Origin: Christensenella sp. UBA1385
GTDB lineage: Bacteria; Bacillota; Clostridia; Christensenellales; Aristaeellaceae
Direction of reading: 5' to 3'
DNA: 32,234 bases
Assembly (NCBI GenBank): GCA_002305755.1
Contig: DBQV01000058.1
Span: 1 to 32,234 of the forward strand
Position 1 is the stretch's first letter. Each line of letters begins with the position of its first letter. Made by a program: the position numbers and the translations under genes. The notes below the pieces were generated by a model. The model was not told the origin of the DNA. It saw nothing but the letters and a program-made list of their open reading frames with translations, and did no database searches. Shown here piece after piece: positions 23,133 to 30,300 of the stretch.

Positions 23133-23981
23133 TCAGTCAAACCAGCCCGCCTCCTCCGCCGTCTGCGGGGGATCGGTTTCCGGCGCGGGAGCGGCCCGCG
23201 CCGGGGCGGCGGTGGTGAAGGCGTTGCGCTCCCAGTTGCGCACCGAGGCCTGCCAATCCTTCATGGGGGATCGGCCCACCAGCCAGCCCTTGCTCTGGTA
23301 GTAGTCGTGCCAGCGCTGAGGGTCCACGCTGTTGCCCCGGCTGCGGCAGTAGGCCGCCACTTCCCCGGGGCTGGGCGGCAGAAAGGCGGCGCGCGCGCGG
23401 CCCGCCCCAGCGGGCTGCCCCTCCGTCCTGCTCTTGGTCTTGGTTTTCGTCTTGGTCTTTGTCTTTGTATATATAAGGGTGTCATCCGCCGTGCCGCCCG
23501 GCGTGTCGCCTGCCGTGTCATCCGCCGTGTCATCCGCCGTGTCATCCGCCGTGTCGCCTGCAGTGCCGTCCGCCGCGGAGTCTGCCCGACAGGCTGCCCG
23601 CGGGGCGCGGGGCGCGGCCGGGGCAGGCAGAGGCGCGTCTTGCCCGCCCTCCTCGGGCGCCTCCTCCGCGGGGCAGCCGGGCCCCGCCTCCTCCCCGGCG
23701 CAGGGCGCGGGGCCCAGCAGGCGGTAGCAGGTGGGCAGGTTGCCCCGCTCCTGATAATCGATCAAGCCCATGCTTTTCAGCGCCTCCCGCGCCCGGATGA
23801 TGCTCTTTCTGTCCATCCCCGAGCGGTTGGTCAGCACCGAAGCGGCCACGCTGAACCACTCCGCCCAGCGCTGCCTGTTGTTGGAGTGCAGCAGCGCGTG
23901 CCACAGGCTGATCTGCTGCGGCGTCATTGGCCGTGCCTCCATAAAGGCATAAAACTCTCTGATCCGGCTGAACATGTCCAT
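23133..23981 (-). CDS. DnaD-like replication initiation/restart protein
   Basis: 282 aa from ATG 23981 (minus strand), with GGGAGA and further up AAGGAGGT preceding it. The frame is open to TTG 24065, but the promoter -35/-10 lie at 24065-24037, so only 23981 is transcribed with a leader. The N-terminal ~95 residues look like a winged helix (TPQQISLWHALLHSNNRQRWAEWFSVAASVLTNRSGMDRKSIIRAREALKSMGLIDYQERG, split here only by the quotation). The middle is a repetitive linker of TADD units and alternating Lys-Thr. The C-terminal ~60 residues (SVDPQRWHDYYQSKGW, then DWQASVRNWERNAF) match the DnaD-type DNA-binding tail. Paired with a DnaC-like loader, it probably recruits helicase. Confidence 0.85.
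   Translation of the reverse strand: MDMFSRIREFYAFMEARPMTPQQISLWHALLHSNNRQRWAEWFSVAASVLTNRSGMDRKSIIRAREALKSMGLIDYQERGNLPTCYRLLGPAPCAGEEAGPGCPAEEAPEEGGQDAPLPAPAAPRAPRAACRADSAADGTAGDTADDTADDTADDTAGDTPGGTADDTLIYTKTKTKTKTKTKSRTEGQPAGAGRARAAFLPPSPGEVAAYCRSRGNSVDPQRWHDYYQSKGWLVGRSPMKDWQASVRNWERNAFTTAAPARAAPAPETDPPQTAEEAGWFD
23420..23575 (-). repeat. Short tandem repeats encoding the linker of the DnaD-like protein
   Basis: A 12-base unit (GTCATCCGCCGT on the plus strand, encoding TADD) recurs between about 23478 and 23575, with degenerate copies. Next to it, around 23425-23465, six-base units encode alternating Lys and Thr. Replication slippage could change linker length in frame. Confidence 0.75.
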
Positions 23982-24022
23982 CGTTCTCCCGCTGATACCT
24001 CCTTCGCAGCCAACATGAATAA

Positions 24023-24034
24023 GAACGTTTGTTC
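24023..24034 (-). promoter_or_regulatory. LexA (SOS) box
   Basis: Minus strand reads GAACAAACGTTC, an exact fit to the Bacillota LexA core GAAC-RNRY-GTTY. It sits directly downstream of the -10 box, over the predicted transcript start, the classical position for repression. Confidence 0.75.
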
Positions 24035-24036
24035 TC

Positions 24037-24065
24037 ATATTACGGCGCGCGGCGGCACAATGCAA
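24037..24065 (-). promoter_or_regulatory. Promoter of the DnaD-like/DnaC-like operon
   Basis: Minus strand: TTGCAT (24065-24060), 17-base spacer, TAATAT (24042-24037). It settles the translation start of the downstream gene at 23981. Confidence 0.7.
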
Positions 24066-24175
24066 TACCCGGGCGCAAAGATGTCAGCCCATGTCATGCG
24101 ATGTCAGTCCATGTCAGTATGAAGGGAGCGGGCGTCCGAGGCCGGAAAGCGGGGAAGGACGGGAAACACAAAAGG

Positions 24176-24262
24176 GGCTGTGACAAAAGTCCCAGCTCTC
24201 TCGCGCGGTGAATAAAAGCTGCTCACATTCGCCGCGCTTATGGCAAAGTGTGAGCAGTTTCT
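24176..24262 (-). repeat. Dispersed hairpin element, second copy
   Basis: CTGCTCACA (24219-24227) pairs with TGTGAGCAG (24249-24257); flanking A- and T-rich ends suit a terminator for the convergent transcripts here. Read on the minus strand it aligns with the element at 10151-10201, including the trailing block GAGCTGGGACTTTTGTCACAGC versus GAGCTGGGGCTTTTGTGACAGC. Confidence 0.8.
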
Positions 24263-24335
24263 TGTTTATCTGATCCATTCGCGGCGCGAAACGACTTCCG
24301 CTGCGGGCCCTTCTTCAGCGCCCCCGTCCCCGCTC

Positions 24336-24914
24336 TCACGCGCCCAGGGCGTCCTCCGGCTTCCAGCCCTTTTCCATCAGCTTCAGCAGCACCTTGCCGG
24401 TGTTCACGGCGTCCGCCTGCGCGGTGTGCCACAGCCCGTCCGTTTCCGCGCCCAGCTCCTCCGCCGCCCTTTTGAGGCCGGTGGTGAGCCGGTCCTGCTT
24501 GTAGCGCTTGTAGGCGGCCGCGAGGTCCAGACAGTCCTCCGGGCGGATGGGGTTCTGCGCGCCGTGCCTGCGGCAGCCCTCGTCGATCACCTGATAATCC
24601 GCCTCGCCCCAGGTGACGAACAGCGTGCGGCCGGGGGCGTAGAGGGCGCTCAGCTTCTCAAGCATGGTCTGAAAGCTGACGGCCTGCTTCATGTCGTCCT
24701 CCGTGATCATGCAGAAGGCCATGCTCTCGGCCGCCTGCCTTGGAAAGAAGTGAGGCTTCACAAAGTGCTGCAGGCCGCCCTTTTCCTCAAAGGTCCCGCC
24801 GTCCAGCAGCACGCCGCCGATCTCGATGATCTCCGGGAAAAAGGCGCGCGGCCGGCCCGTGGGCCTCGTGTACTGCGTGAACTCCAGGTCAACGATCAGA
24901 AAATCTTTCGCCAT
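24336..24914 (-). CDS. DEDDh-family 3'-5' exonuclease (KapD/ERI-1-like)
   Basis: 192 aa. Exonuclease III motif: Asp9-x-Glu11 in VDLEFTQ, then EIIEIGGVLLDG, Asp106 in TWGEADYQVI, and HTAQAD with His163 and Asp168 completing the DEDDh set. This places it with the short RNase T/KapD/ERI-1 exonucleases rather than the DNA polymerase epsilon subunits. Substrate is probably RNA or short single-stranded DNA. ATG 24914 has GGGGGA upstream and an extended -10 TGCTATACT (24956-24948) about 34 bases before it. Divergent from the CitX-CitG gene. Confidence 0.85.
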   Translation of the reverse strand: MAKDFLIVDLEFTQYTRPTGRPRAFFPEIIEIGGVLLDGGTFEEKGGLQHFVKPHFFPRQAAESMAFCMITEDDMKQAVSFQTMLEKLSALYAPGRTLFVTWGEADYQVIDEGCRRHGAQNPIRPEDCLDLAAAYKRYKQDRLTTGLKRAAEELGAETDGLWHTAQADAVNTGKVLLKLMEKGWKPEDALGA

Positions 24915-24947
24915 GGCGCGTATCCCCCTGCGGCATTAACTTGCACC

Positions 24948-24956
24948 AGTATAGCA
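24948..24956 (-). promoter_or_regulatory. Extended -10 promoter of the exonuclease gene
   Basis: Minus strand TGCTATACT; the TGn extension compensates for a missing -35. Confidence 0.45.
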
Positions 24957-24991
24957 CGATTCCCGCCCCGGGAAACAGCCTGGCCGCTTGC

Positions 24992-25021
24992 TTGCGCCCG
25001 GCGGGAAGCGCATGCTACAAT
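24992..25021 (+). promoter_or_regulatory. Promoter of the citX-citG fusion gene
   Basis: TTGCGC at 24992-24997, 18-base spacer, TACAAT at 25016-25021, about 30 bases before the start codon. Confidence 0.55.
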
Positions 25022-25052
25022 TTTTACGCACGACAGGCAGGAGGTCACACAG

Positions 25053-26354
25053 ATGGAGAGTTCCGTCCTTTTGGCGCGCGAGCTGCGCTGGCACACCAGG
25101 CTGCGCCTTGCGGGCGCCTGCGGGCGCACGCTGGTCAGCGTGACGCTGAGGGCCCCGAGCGGGCTGCGGCGCAGGGAGGATTTCGGCGCGGCCTTCGACC
25201 GGCTCTGCCGCGCGCTGGAGGCCCGCTTTTTGAAGGAAGGGATCGCCCTTTCCCCGCTGCTTTACACAAACGACGCCGAGGGCCCTGCCCGCCACTACGC
25301 GGCGGACAGCGGCGAGGGCGTGAAGGCGCTCTGCGTGCGTTTTGAGGAGGAGGAAGCGGGCGGCGCGCTGCTGGATGCCGACGTGATGAGCCCCGAGGGC
25401 GTCTGCGCGTCGCGCGCCGGGCTGGGGCTGTTGCCCCGGGCCTGCCTGGTCTGCGGGGAGAGGCCCGCGGCGGCCTGCGTGGCGGGGCGCCGCCACAGCG
25501 CGGAGGAAACGGAGCGCGCCTTTGAAGGCCTGCTGGCCCGCCTGCCCTCTGAGGAGGACTGGCCCCGCCGGGTGGCGGAGAAGGCCGTCAGGAGCCTTCT
25601 GTACGAGGTGAGCGTGAGCCCCAAGCCCGGCCTGGTGGACAGGGAGAGCGCGGGCGCGCACCGCGATATGGACTACTACAGCTTTGTGGACAGCGCCTGC
25701 GCGCTTGAGCCCTATTTTGAGCGCTTCGCGCGTCTGGGCGCGGAGCCGGGCGAGCCGGAGCGGCTGCTCTCCCGCCTGCGGCCCGCGGGCCTTGAGGCCG
25801 AGGCTGCCATGCTGCGCGCCACGGGCGGGGCGAACACGCACAAGGGCCTGATCTTCTCCCTGGGCATCCTCTGCGCGGCGGCGGGCAGGCTGGGCAAGGG
25901 GGCAGAGGCGGATGCCCTGTGCGCGCTGGCGGGGCGTGTGGCCGCCCCGGCCCTGCTGGACGCGCCGGGCGGCAGCCATGGGGACGAGGCGCGCGGGCGC
26001 TACGGGGCCTCGGGCGCGAGGGGCGAGGCCGCGGCGGGCTTTCCCTCGGCCCGCGAAGCGCTGGAGCCGCTGCGGGCCGCGCTTTGGGCGGGCGAGGGCA
26101 TCGACCGGGCGGGCATCCGCGCGCTGGCCCTGCTGCTTTGCCGGGTGGAGGATACCAACGTGCTCTACCGCGCGGGCGAGGAGGGGCTGCGCTTTCTGCG
26201 CGAGGGGGCGCGGGGCCTGCTGGCGGACGGCCTTGAAGGCGGGGCCTGGCGCGCCTGGTGCGCCGAGGTGACGCGCAGGGGCATCAGCCCCGGCGGCTGC
26301 GCCGACCTGCTGGCTATCGCCTTCTTTCTGCACCTGTGCTGCGATCCGGATTGA
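25053..26354 (+). CDS. citXG: CitX-CitG fusion (citrate lyase prosthetic-group biosynthesis and transfer)
   Basis: 433 aa from ATG 25053 with AGGAGG upstream; the frame is open far to the left but lacks any promoter-compatible start. Residues ~1-165 are CitX-like (holo-ACP synthase of citrate lyase; AGRRHSAEETERAFEGLL near its end is the characteristic R-H-x-x-EE stretch). Residues ~170-433 are CitG-like (triphosphoribosyl-dephospho-CoA synthase): YEVSVSPKPGLVDRESAGAHRDMDY, GGANTHKGLIFSLGILC, and RVEDTNVLYRAG. The fusion would make and attach the phosphoribosyl-dephospho-CoA arm to the acyl carrier subunit of citrate lyase. No citC, D, E or F is in the window, so the target enzyme lies elsewhere. 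Confidence 0.9.
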   Translation: MESSVLLARELRWHTRLRLAGACGRTLVSVTLRAPSGLRRREDFGAAFDRLCRALEARFLKEGIALSPLLYTNDAEGPARHYAADSGEGVKALCVRFEEEEAGGALLDADVMSPEGVCASRAGLGLLPRACLVCGERPAAACVAGRRHSAEETERAFEGLLARLPSEEDWPRRVAEKAVRSLLYEVSVSPKPGLVDRESAGAHRDMDYYSFVDSACALEPYFERFARLGAEPGEPERLLSRLRPAGLEAEAAMLRATGGANTHKGLIFSLGILCAAAGRLGKGAEADALCALAGRVAAPALLDAPGGSHGDEARGRYGASGARGEAAAGFPSAREALEPLRAALWAGEGIDRAGIRALALLLCRVEDTNVLYRAGEEGLRFLREGARGLLADGLEGGAWRAWCAEVTRRGISPGGCADLLAIAFFLHLCCDPD

Positions 26355-26410
26355 TATATACGATTCGGACGTTTTTTGACCAAAGACCGCTTCACGCGCC
26401 CGCGCGGCTA

Positions 26411-26419
26411 TGTTATAAT
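26411..26419 (+). promoter_or_regulatory. Extended -10 promoter of murB
   Basis: TGTTATAAT (26411-26419) with a weak TTCACG about 17 bases further up; 23 bases before the murB start. Confidence 0.55.
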
Positions 26420-26442
26420 GCCAGCGAGCATCGGAGGAATAT

Positions 26443-27360
26443 ATGAACCCAAGCCCTTTTGAGCGCCTTGAGCGGCTCCTTCCGCAGGAAACGCTGGCGC
26501 ACGGCCCCCTGATGGCGGAGTATACCAGCATGAAGGTGGGCGGCCCCGCCCGCCTGATGATGGACGTGCGGGACGCGGAGCACGTCCGCCTGGCGCTGGA
26601 CGCCGCGGCGCGCGAGGGCATCCCCGTGCTCAGGCTCGGCAACGGCTCCAACCTGCTGGTGGCGGACGAGGGCTTTGAAGGGCTGGTATTGCACTTCGGG
26701 CGCTCCTTTTCGCGCGTGACGCTGGAAGGGGAGAGCATGACGGCCGAGGCGGGCGCCCCTTTGATGGGGCTCAGCCGCCTGGCGGGGGAGCATGGCCTGA
26801 CGGGGCTTGAGTTTGCCGCGGGCATCCCCGCCTCCGTGGGCGGGGCCGCGCTGATGAACGCGGGGGCCTACGGCAGCGAGATGGCGGAGATCGTGACGCA
26901 GGTCGAGTGCCTTGACGGCCGGGGCAGGCGCCTCAGGCTGGGCCGCGGCGAGATCGGCTACGGCTACCGCCACAGCCGCATGATGGACGAGGGGCTGACG
27001 GTGCTGTCGGTCACCGTGGCGCTGCGCCGGGGCGACCCGGAGCTGATCGCCAACCTGGTGCGCGACTACCAGCGGCGCCGCCGGGAGAAGCAGCCCCTGA
27101 GCTATCCCAGCTGCGGCTCCTTCTTCAAGCGGCCGGAGGGCTACTATGCCGGGGCGCTGATCGAGGCGGCCGGGCTGAAGGGCTGCCGCGTGGGCGGGGC
27201 CGAGGTGAGCCGCCTGCACGCGGGCTTCATCATCAACGTGGGCAAGGCCACGGCGGCCGACGTGCTGGCCCTGATGCGTCACGTGCGGGAGACGGTGAAG
27301 GCCGCCTCGGGCGTGACGCTGGAGCCGGAGGTGCGCCTGATCGGCGTGAGCGGGGAATGA
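26443..27360 (+). CDS. murB: UDP-N-acetylenolpyruvoylglucosamine reductase MurB
   Basis: 305 aa. ATG 26443 follows GGAGG by five bases. MurB reduces the enolpyruvyl group with NADPH and FAD to give UDP-MurNAc, a committed step of peptidoglycan synthesis. Signature segments: TSMKVGGPARLMMDV, then LGNGSNLLVADEGFEGLVLHFG, the FAD site GLEFAAGIPASVGGAALMNAGAYGSEMAEIV, and the catalytic SCGSFFKRPEG with the active-site serine, ending LEPEVRLIGV. Type IIa-like length, lacking the extra domain of E. coli MurB. Its stop overlaps the start of whiA (ATGA). Confidence 0.97.
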   Translation: MNPSPFERLERLLPQETLAHGPLMAEYTSMKVGGPARLMMDVRDAEHVRLALDAAAREGIPVLRLGNGSNLLVADEGFEGLVLHFGRSFSRVTLEGESMTAEAGAPLMGLSRLAGEHGLTGLEFAAGIPASVGGAALMNAGAYGSEMAEIVTQVECLDGRGRRLRLGRGEIGYGYRHSRMMDEGLTVLSVTVALRRGDPELIANLVRDYQRRRREKQPLSYPSCGSFFKRPEGYYAGALIEAAGLKGCRVGGAEVSRLHAGFIINVGKATAADVLALMRHVRETVKAASGVTLEPEVRLIGVSGE

Positions 27361-28304
27361 GCTTCGGCGCGGAGCTGCGGCAAGAGCTGGCGGGCCTGCC
27401 GGCCGGGAAAACCTGCTGCATGGGCTCGGAGCTGGCGGCGCTGACCGCCTGCTCGGCCTCCATCTCGCTGCACGGGCTGGGGCGGGTGCAGCTGGTGTAC
27501 GAGACGCGCTCGGCCTCGGTGCTGCGAAGGATCTTTGTCCTGCTCAAGGAGCGCTACGGCATCAAGGGCGTGCCCAGCATGACGAGGCTTTCCAATTTCG
27601 GCGGCGTGCGGCAGTATCAGCTGCGCCTGAGCGTGGAGGACAGCCGCGCGCTGCTGCGCGGCCTGGCGCCGGATCACCGCTCCGGCGCGGCCCGGCTGGG
27701 CCTGCCCAGCGTGCCCAGGCGCGTCGTGCGCCGCATCTGCTGCCGCCGGGCGTGGATACGCGGGGCCTTTCTGGCCTGCGGCAGCATGGGCGACCCGCAC
27801 AGGGGGTACAGGGCCGAATTCGCGCTGGAGGATGCCTCGCGCGCCGATCATCTGGCCCGCCTGCTCACGCTTTCGGGGGTAGAGAGCCTCAGGACGCGGC
27901 GCCGCGGCAGCGAGGTGGTCTACGTGCGCAGGGCCGATTCGGTCTCCACGCTGCTGGGCCTGATGGGCGCCTCCCGCGCGATGATGGCGTTTGAAAACAT
28001 ACGCGCCGCCGGCAGCCTGCGCGGCCGCAGCAACCGCGCCGCCAACTGCGACGCGGGCAACCTGCATAAGCAGGTGGACGCCGCGCAGCGGCAGGTGGAG
28101 GCCATCACCCGCATCTCGCTGGAGAGGGGGCTGACCAGCCTGCCCAGGGAGCTGGAGGAGCTGGCGCGCCTGCGCCTGGCCCACCCGGAGCTGAAGCTCA
28201 AGGAGCTGGGCGAGCTGCTGTCGCCGCCGCTTTCCAAGTCGGGCGTGCAGCACAGGCTGGACCGCATCCTTGAGGCGGCGGACACGCCGGATAAGAGGGA
28301 TTGA
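27357..28304 (+). CDS. whiA: Sporulation/cell-division regulator WhiA
   Basis: 315 aa. The N-terminal region (SFGAELRQELAGL, CCMGSELAAL) and the LAGLIDADG-like domain (RRICCRRAWIRGAFLACGSMGDPHRGYRAEFAL) are typical of WhiA. The C-terminal HTH has RAANCDAGNLHKQVDAAQRQVEAI and LSPPLSKSGVQHRLDRI, a near-invariant DNA-binding end. WhiA is an endonuclease-fold DNA-binding protein influencing division and metabolism in Gram-positive bacteria. The start ATG 27357 overlaps the murB stop. In most Bacillota rapZ and yvcK sit between murB and whiA; they are absent here. Confidence 0.96.
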   Translation: MSFGAELRQELAGLPAGKTCCMGSELAALTACSASISLHGLGRVQLVYETRSASVLRRIFVLLKERYGIKGVPSMTRLSNFGGVRQYQLRLSVEDSRALLRGLAPDHRSGAARLGLPSVPRRVVRRICCRRAWIRGAFLACGSMGDPHRGYRAEFALEDASRADHLARLLTLSGVESLRTRRRGSEVVYVRRADSVSTLLGLMGASRAMMAFENIRAAGSLRGRSNRAANCDAGNLHKQVDAAQRQVEAITRISLERGLTSLPRELEELARLRLAHPELKLKELGELLSPPLSKSGVQHRLDRILEAADTPDKRD

Positions 28305-28307
28305 CCC

Positions 28308-28329
28308 GGCCCGGGGCGCCGCCCCGGCC
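28308..28329 (+). other. Hairpin between whiA and the HPr-like gene
   Basis: GGCCCGGGGC and GCCCCGGCC pair with one bulge; no T-run. It may reduce read-through. Confidence 0.4.
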
Positions 28330-28351
28330 GATGGAATAAGGGGGTCTATTT

Positions 28352-28627
28352 GTGTTACAAAGAAAGGTGCGCCTGGGCGGCAAGCTGCCCATGACAAGGG
28401 AGAGGGTGATCCGGCTGGTGACGGTGGCCAACCGCTTTTCCAGCCATGTGATGCTGGAGCGGGACGGCAGCAGCGTGAACGGCAAATCCATGCTGGGGCT
28501 GCTGAGCATCACGCCCCTGTCCGGCCGCGAGTTCATGCTGGTGACCTCGGGCGAGGATGAGAAGGAGGCTCTCGAGCGGCTCAGCGAGCTGCTGGAGGGC
28601 CGGGACAGCGAGGGCGCGGCGCGCTGA
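28352..28627 (+). CDS. HPr-like protein without the phosphorylatable histidine
   Basis: 91 aa from GTG 28352, with AAGGGGG upstream. The fold signature of HPr is clear in the second half: NRFSSHVMLERDG, then SVNGKSMLGLLSI with Ser46 at the regulatory serine position, and LVTSGEDEKEALERLSELL. The active-site loop that should read GxHARPA is replaced by KLPMTRERVIRL, so no His15 is available for transfer from enzyme I. By analogy to Crh, which keeps Ser46 but lacks His15, it could act only as a regulator, if HPr kinase exists in this organism. HPr-like genes commonly follow whiA in clostridia. Confidence 0.85.
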   Translation: MLQRKVRLGGKLPMTRERVIRLVTVANRFSSHVMLERDGSSVNGKSMLGLLSITPLSGREFMLVTSGEDEKEALERLSELLEGRDSEGAAR

Positions 28628-28683
28628 GCGGCCCTGCCGGGGCGCGCCATCGGGCGGCAGCCATCGTAATTATTGAGAAAAGA

Positions 28684-28712
28684 TTGACTTCTTGTCATGA
28701 TTCTGTTATAAA
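28684..28712 (+). promoter_or_regulatory. Promoter of the VanY-like gene
   Basis: TTGACT at 28684-28689, 17-base spacer, TATAAA at 28707-28712, about 70 bases before the start codon. Confidence 0.7.
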
Positions 28713-28781
28713 TTGGATGGAAAATGACCGTTTGTTGGCGCTGCGTTGTTTGTGCGCCGCGCGCAGAAAGGGTGAAGAAGC

Positions 28782-29921
28782 ATGTCAGGTACGCACAGGT
28801 CCGACCCCTATTACAAGCTGCTTCGGATAATCATCGGCCTGGCGGTGCTGCTGGCGGTGTTCCTGGTGGCCTACTTTATGATAGACTCCAGCCTTCAGGG
28901 GCAGCTGCGGCAGGAGCAGAGCCGCATCGTGGCGGAAAACAACGCCCTGGTGGAGGAGTATAACGCCGCCGTGCTGGCCCAGCGCAGCAGCGCGCAGCCG
29001 GACGTGACGCCCGACTGGCCCCAGCCCAAGGCGGAGGGGATCGACGTGGTGAGCCTGAAGGGCTACGCGGTCCGGGGCGTGGATCAGGTGGCCGTGACCC
29101 GCGCCGAGGCGCTGACGGGGGGCCTGCTGCTGCTCAACCGCTGGCACAGCCTGCCCGCCGATTTTTCGCTGGCGGAGGGCGAACTGAAGAGCATCATGGA
29201 GACGACGGGCAACAGGGTGCCCACGCAGGAGCGCGTGCTCTCGCTTTTCCCCGCCGCCATCGAGGCGCTTGACCAGATGATCGCCGCCGCCAAGGAAGAG
29301 GGCATGGAGGATTATCTCATCCGCGGCGCCTACCGCTCCATGGATACGCAGGCGGGCTTTTTTAACAGCCGCATGGAGAAGCTGGCCGCGGACGGCAAGC
29401 TGACCGGCGACGCCCTGATCGAGGCCGTGAAGAAATCCGTCTCCTACCCCGGCACCAGCGATTACCAGGCCGGCCTGTCGGTGGAGGTGGACGTGTGGAA
29501 CCAGAACGATCCCATCATGAAGGCTGCCAAGATCCACGAGACCGCTCAGGGCAGGTGGCTCTATGACAACTGCTGGAAGTACGGCTATGTGTTCCGCTTC
29601 CCCGTGTCCGGCTATCCCTACCCCGAAACGGTGGACAAATCCTACAAGACGGCCATCAGCCTGCAGATGGATACCTACCGCTATGTGGGCGTGCCGCACG
29701 CGCTGGTGATGCATCAGCTGGACCTGTGCCTGGAAGAATATATCGAGTACCTGATGGAAAACGAGCATGTGGCCGTGTATGAAGACGGGCAGCTCAAGTA
29801 CGAGATCTTCCGCGTGGCGGCCGATCCCGGCGACGTGCAGCTTCGCCTGCCCGAGGGCGCGGCCGGCTACACCGTGTCGGATGACAACATGGGCGGGCTC
29901 GTGGTCGCTGTGAGCTTCTGA
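28782..29921 (+). CDS. Membrane-anchored VanY-like D,D-carboxypeptidase homologue, probably catalytically dead
   Basis: 379 aa. A membrane helix (residues ~13-33) is followed by a coiled-coil segment (LRQEQSRIVAENNALVEEYNAA) and an extracytoplasmic VanY/LdcB-type domain: RGAYRSMDTQAGFF, YPGTSDYQAGLSVEVD, WLYDNCWKYGYVFRFP and YRYVGVPHALVMHQLDLCLEEYIEYL. In active members the metal motifs read SEHxxGLAVD and EPWHxRYVG. Here the first histidine is Tyr228, the aspartate position is Glu235, and the last motif is Gln295-Met-Asp-Thr298, losing both the catalytic glutamate and the last histidine. The fold is retained, suggesting a binding or scaffolding role at the cell wall. Residue assignments are by eye. 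Confidence 0.85.
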   Translation: MSGTHRSDPYYKLLRIIIGLAVLLAVFLVAYFMIDSSLQGQLRQEQSRIVAENNALVEEYNAAVLAQRSSAQPDVTPDWPQPKAEGIDVVSLKGYAVRGVDQVAVTRAEALTGGLLLLNRWHSLPADFSLAEGELKSIMETTGNRVPTQERVLSLFPAAIEALDQMIAAAKEEGMEDYLIRGAYRSMDTQAGFFNSRMEKLAADGKLTGDALIEAVKKSVSYPGTSDYQAGLSVEVDVWNQNDPIMKAAKIHETAQGRWLYDNCWKYGYVFRFPVSGYPYPETVDKSYKTAISLQMDTYRYVGVPHALVMHQLDLCLEEYIEYLMENEHVAVYEDGQLKYEIFRVAADPGDVQLRLPEGAAGYTVSDDNMGGLVVAVSF

Positions 29922-29966
29922 GGCCAGGGGCTAAACCCTTTCGTTTTGCGCGTTCATACGCCGAAT

Positions 29967-30016
29967 GCAAAACTACCCGCAGGCTGCCGCGTGGCGGCGG
30001 ATGCGGGTAGTTTTGC
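29967..30016 (+). terminator. Bidirectional hairpin terminator, third member of the hairpin family
   Basis: GCAAAACTACCCGCA (29967-29981) pairs perfectly with TGCGGGTAGTTTTGC (30002-30016), with an inner GCCGC/GCGGC hairpin. The ACTACC...GGGTAGT arms match the copies at 10151 and 24219 with compensating changes. Confidence 0.75.
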
Positions 30017-30024
30017 CTGTGAAA

Positions 30025-30270
30025 GAACAAAGTTCTTTGACGGGGGAGGGGACGGGCCATCCGCCTTTCCGCTTCGCTCTCCGGGTGGCGGATGGGTCGA
30101 AGCCGAGCTCCGCCTGTGGCGGGAGAAGCGAGGCGAAGGCTCAATGAGCAAAGGAGTAGGCATGGCCTGTGATTATTGCGAATTGAGACTGCTGGGGCGG
30201 CCCCAAATCAGCGGGCTTCGCCCTCGTACCTCCCTGATTATACTTTTTGGACAGCCTGAGGCGGCCTACA
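30025..30270 (+). repeat. Dispersed composite intergenic repeat, copy 2
   Basis: The left block (30025-30094: AAGTTCTTTGACGGGG ... CTCTCCGGGTGGCGGAT) and right block (about 30205-30265: GGGCTTCGCCCTC, ACCTCCCTGAT, ATACTTTTT) repeat those at 4866-5060 in the same order and orientation. The middle section is longer and unrelated. Confidence 0.75.
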
Positions 30271-30300
30271 GCCCCCTCTTCCCATTCTACCAAGGAAGGT

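Larger units (their letters stand above)
23982..24335. other. Control region of the helicase-loader operon plus hairpin repeat
   Basis: 354 bases without a gene. The left part holds the leader, LexA box and promoter of the DnaD-like gene. The middle (24066-24175) shows nothing recognisable apart from tandem ATGTCAGTCCATGTCA-like triplet-spaced words. The right part is the second copy of the dispersed hairpin element and the 3' side of the exonuclease gene. Confidence 0.6.

Noticed and set aside
23478..23575. CRISPR-like array
   Set aside because: Units are 12 bases without spacers and in frame inside a coding region.
22257..24065. Prophage replication module (DnaC-like plus DnaD-like next to a tRNA)
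   Set aside because: Composition matches the host, no integrase, repressor or att duplication is seen, and such pairs are also chromosomal in Clostridia. The tRNA end is followed by an ordinary terminator.
24036..24065. Upstream starts (TTG 24065 and ATG 24038) for the DnaD-like protein
   Set aside because: They overlap the -35 and -10 boxes of its own promoter and encode a non-conserved extension.
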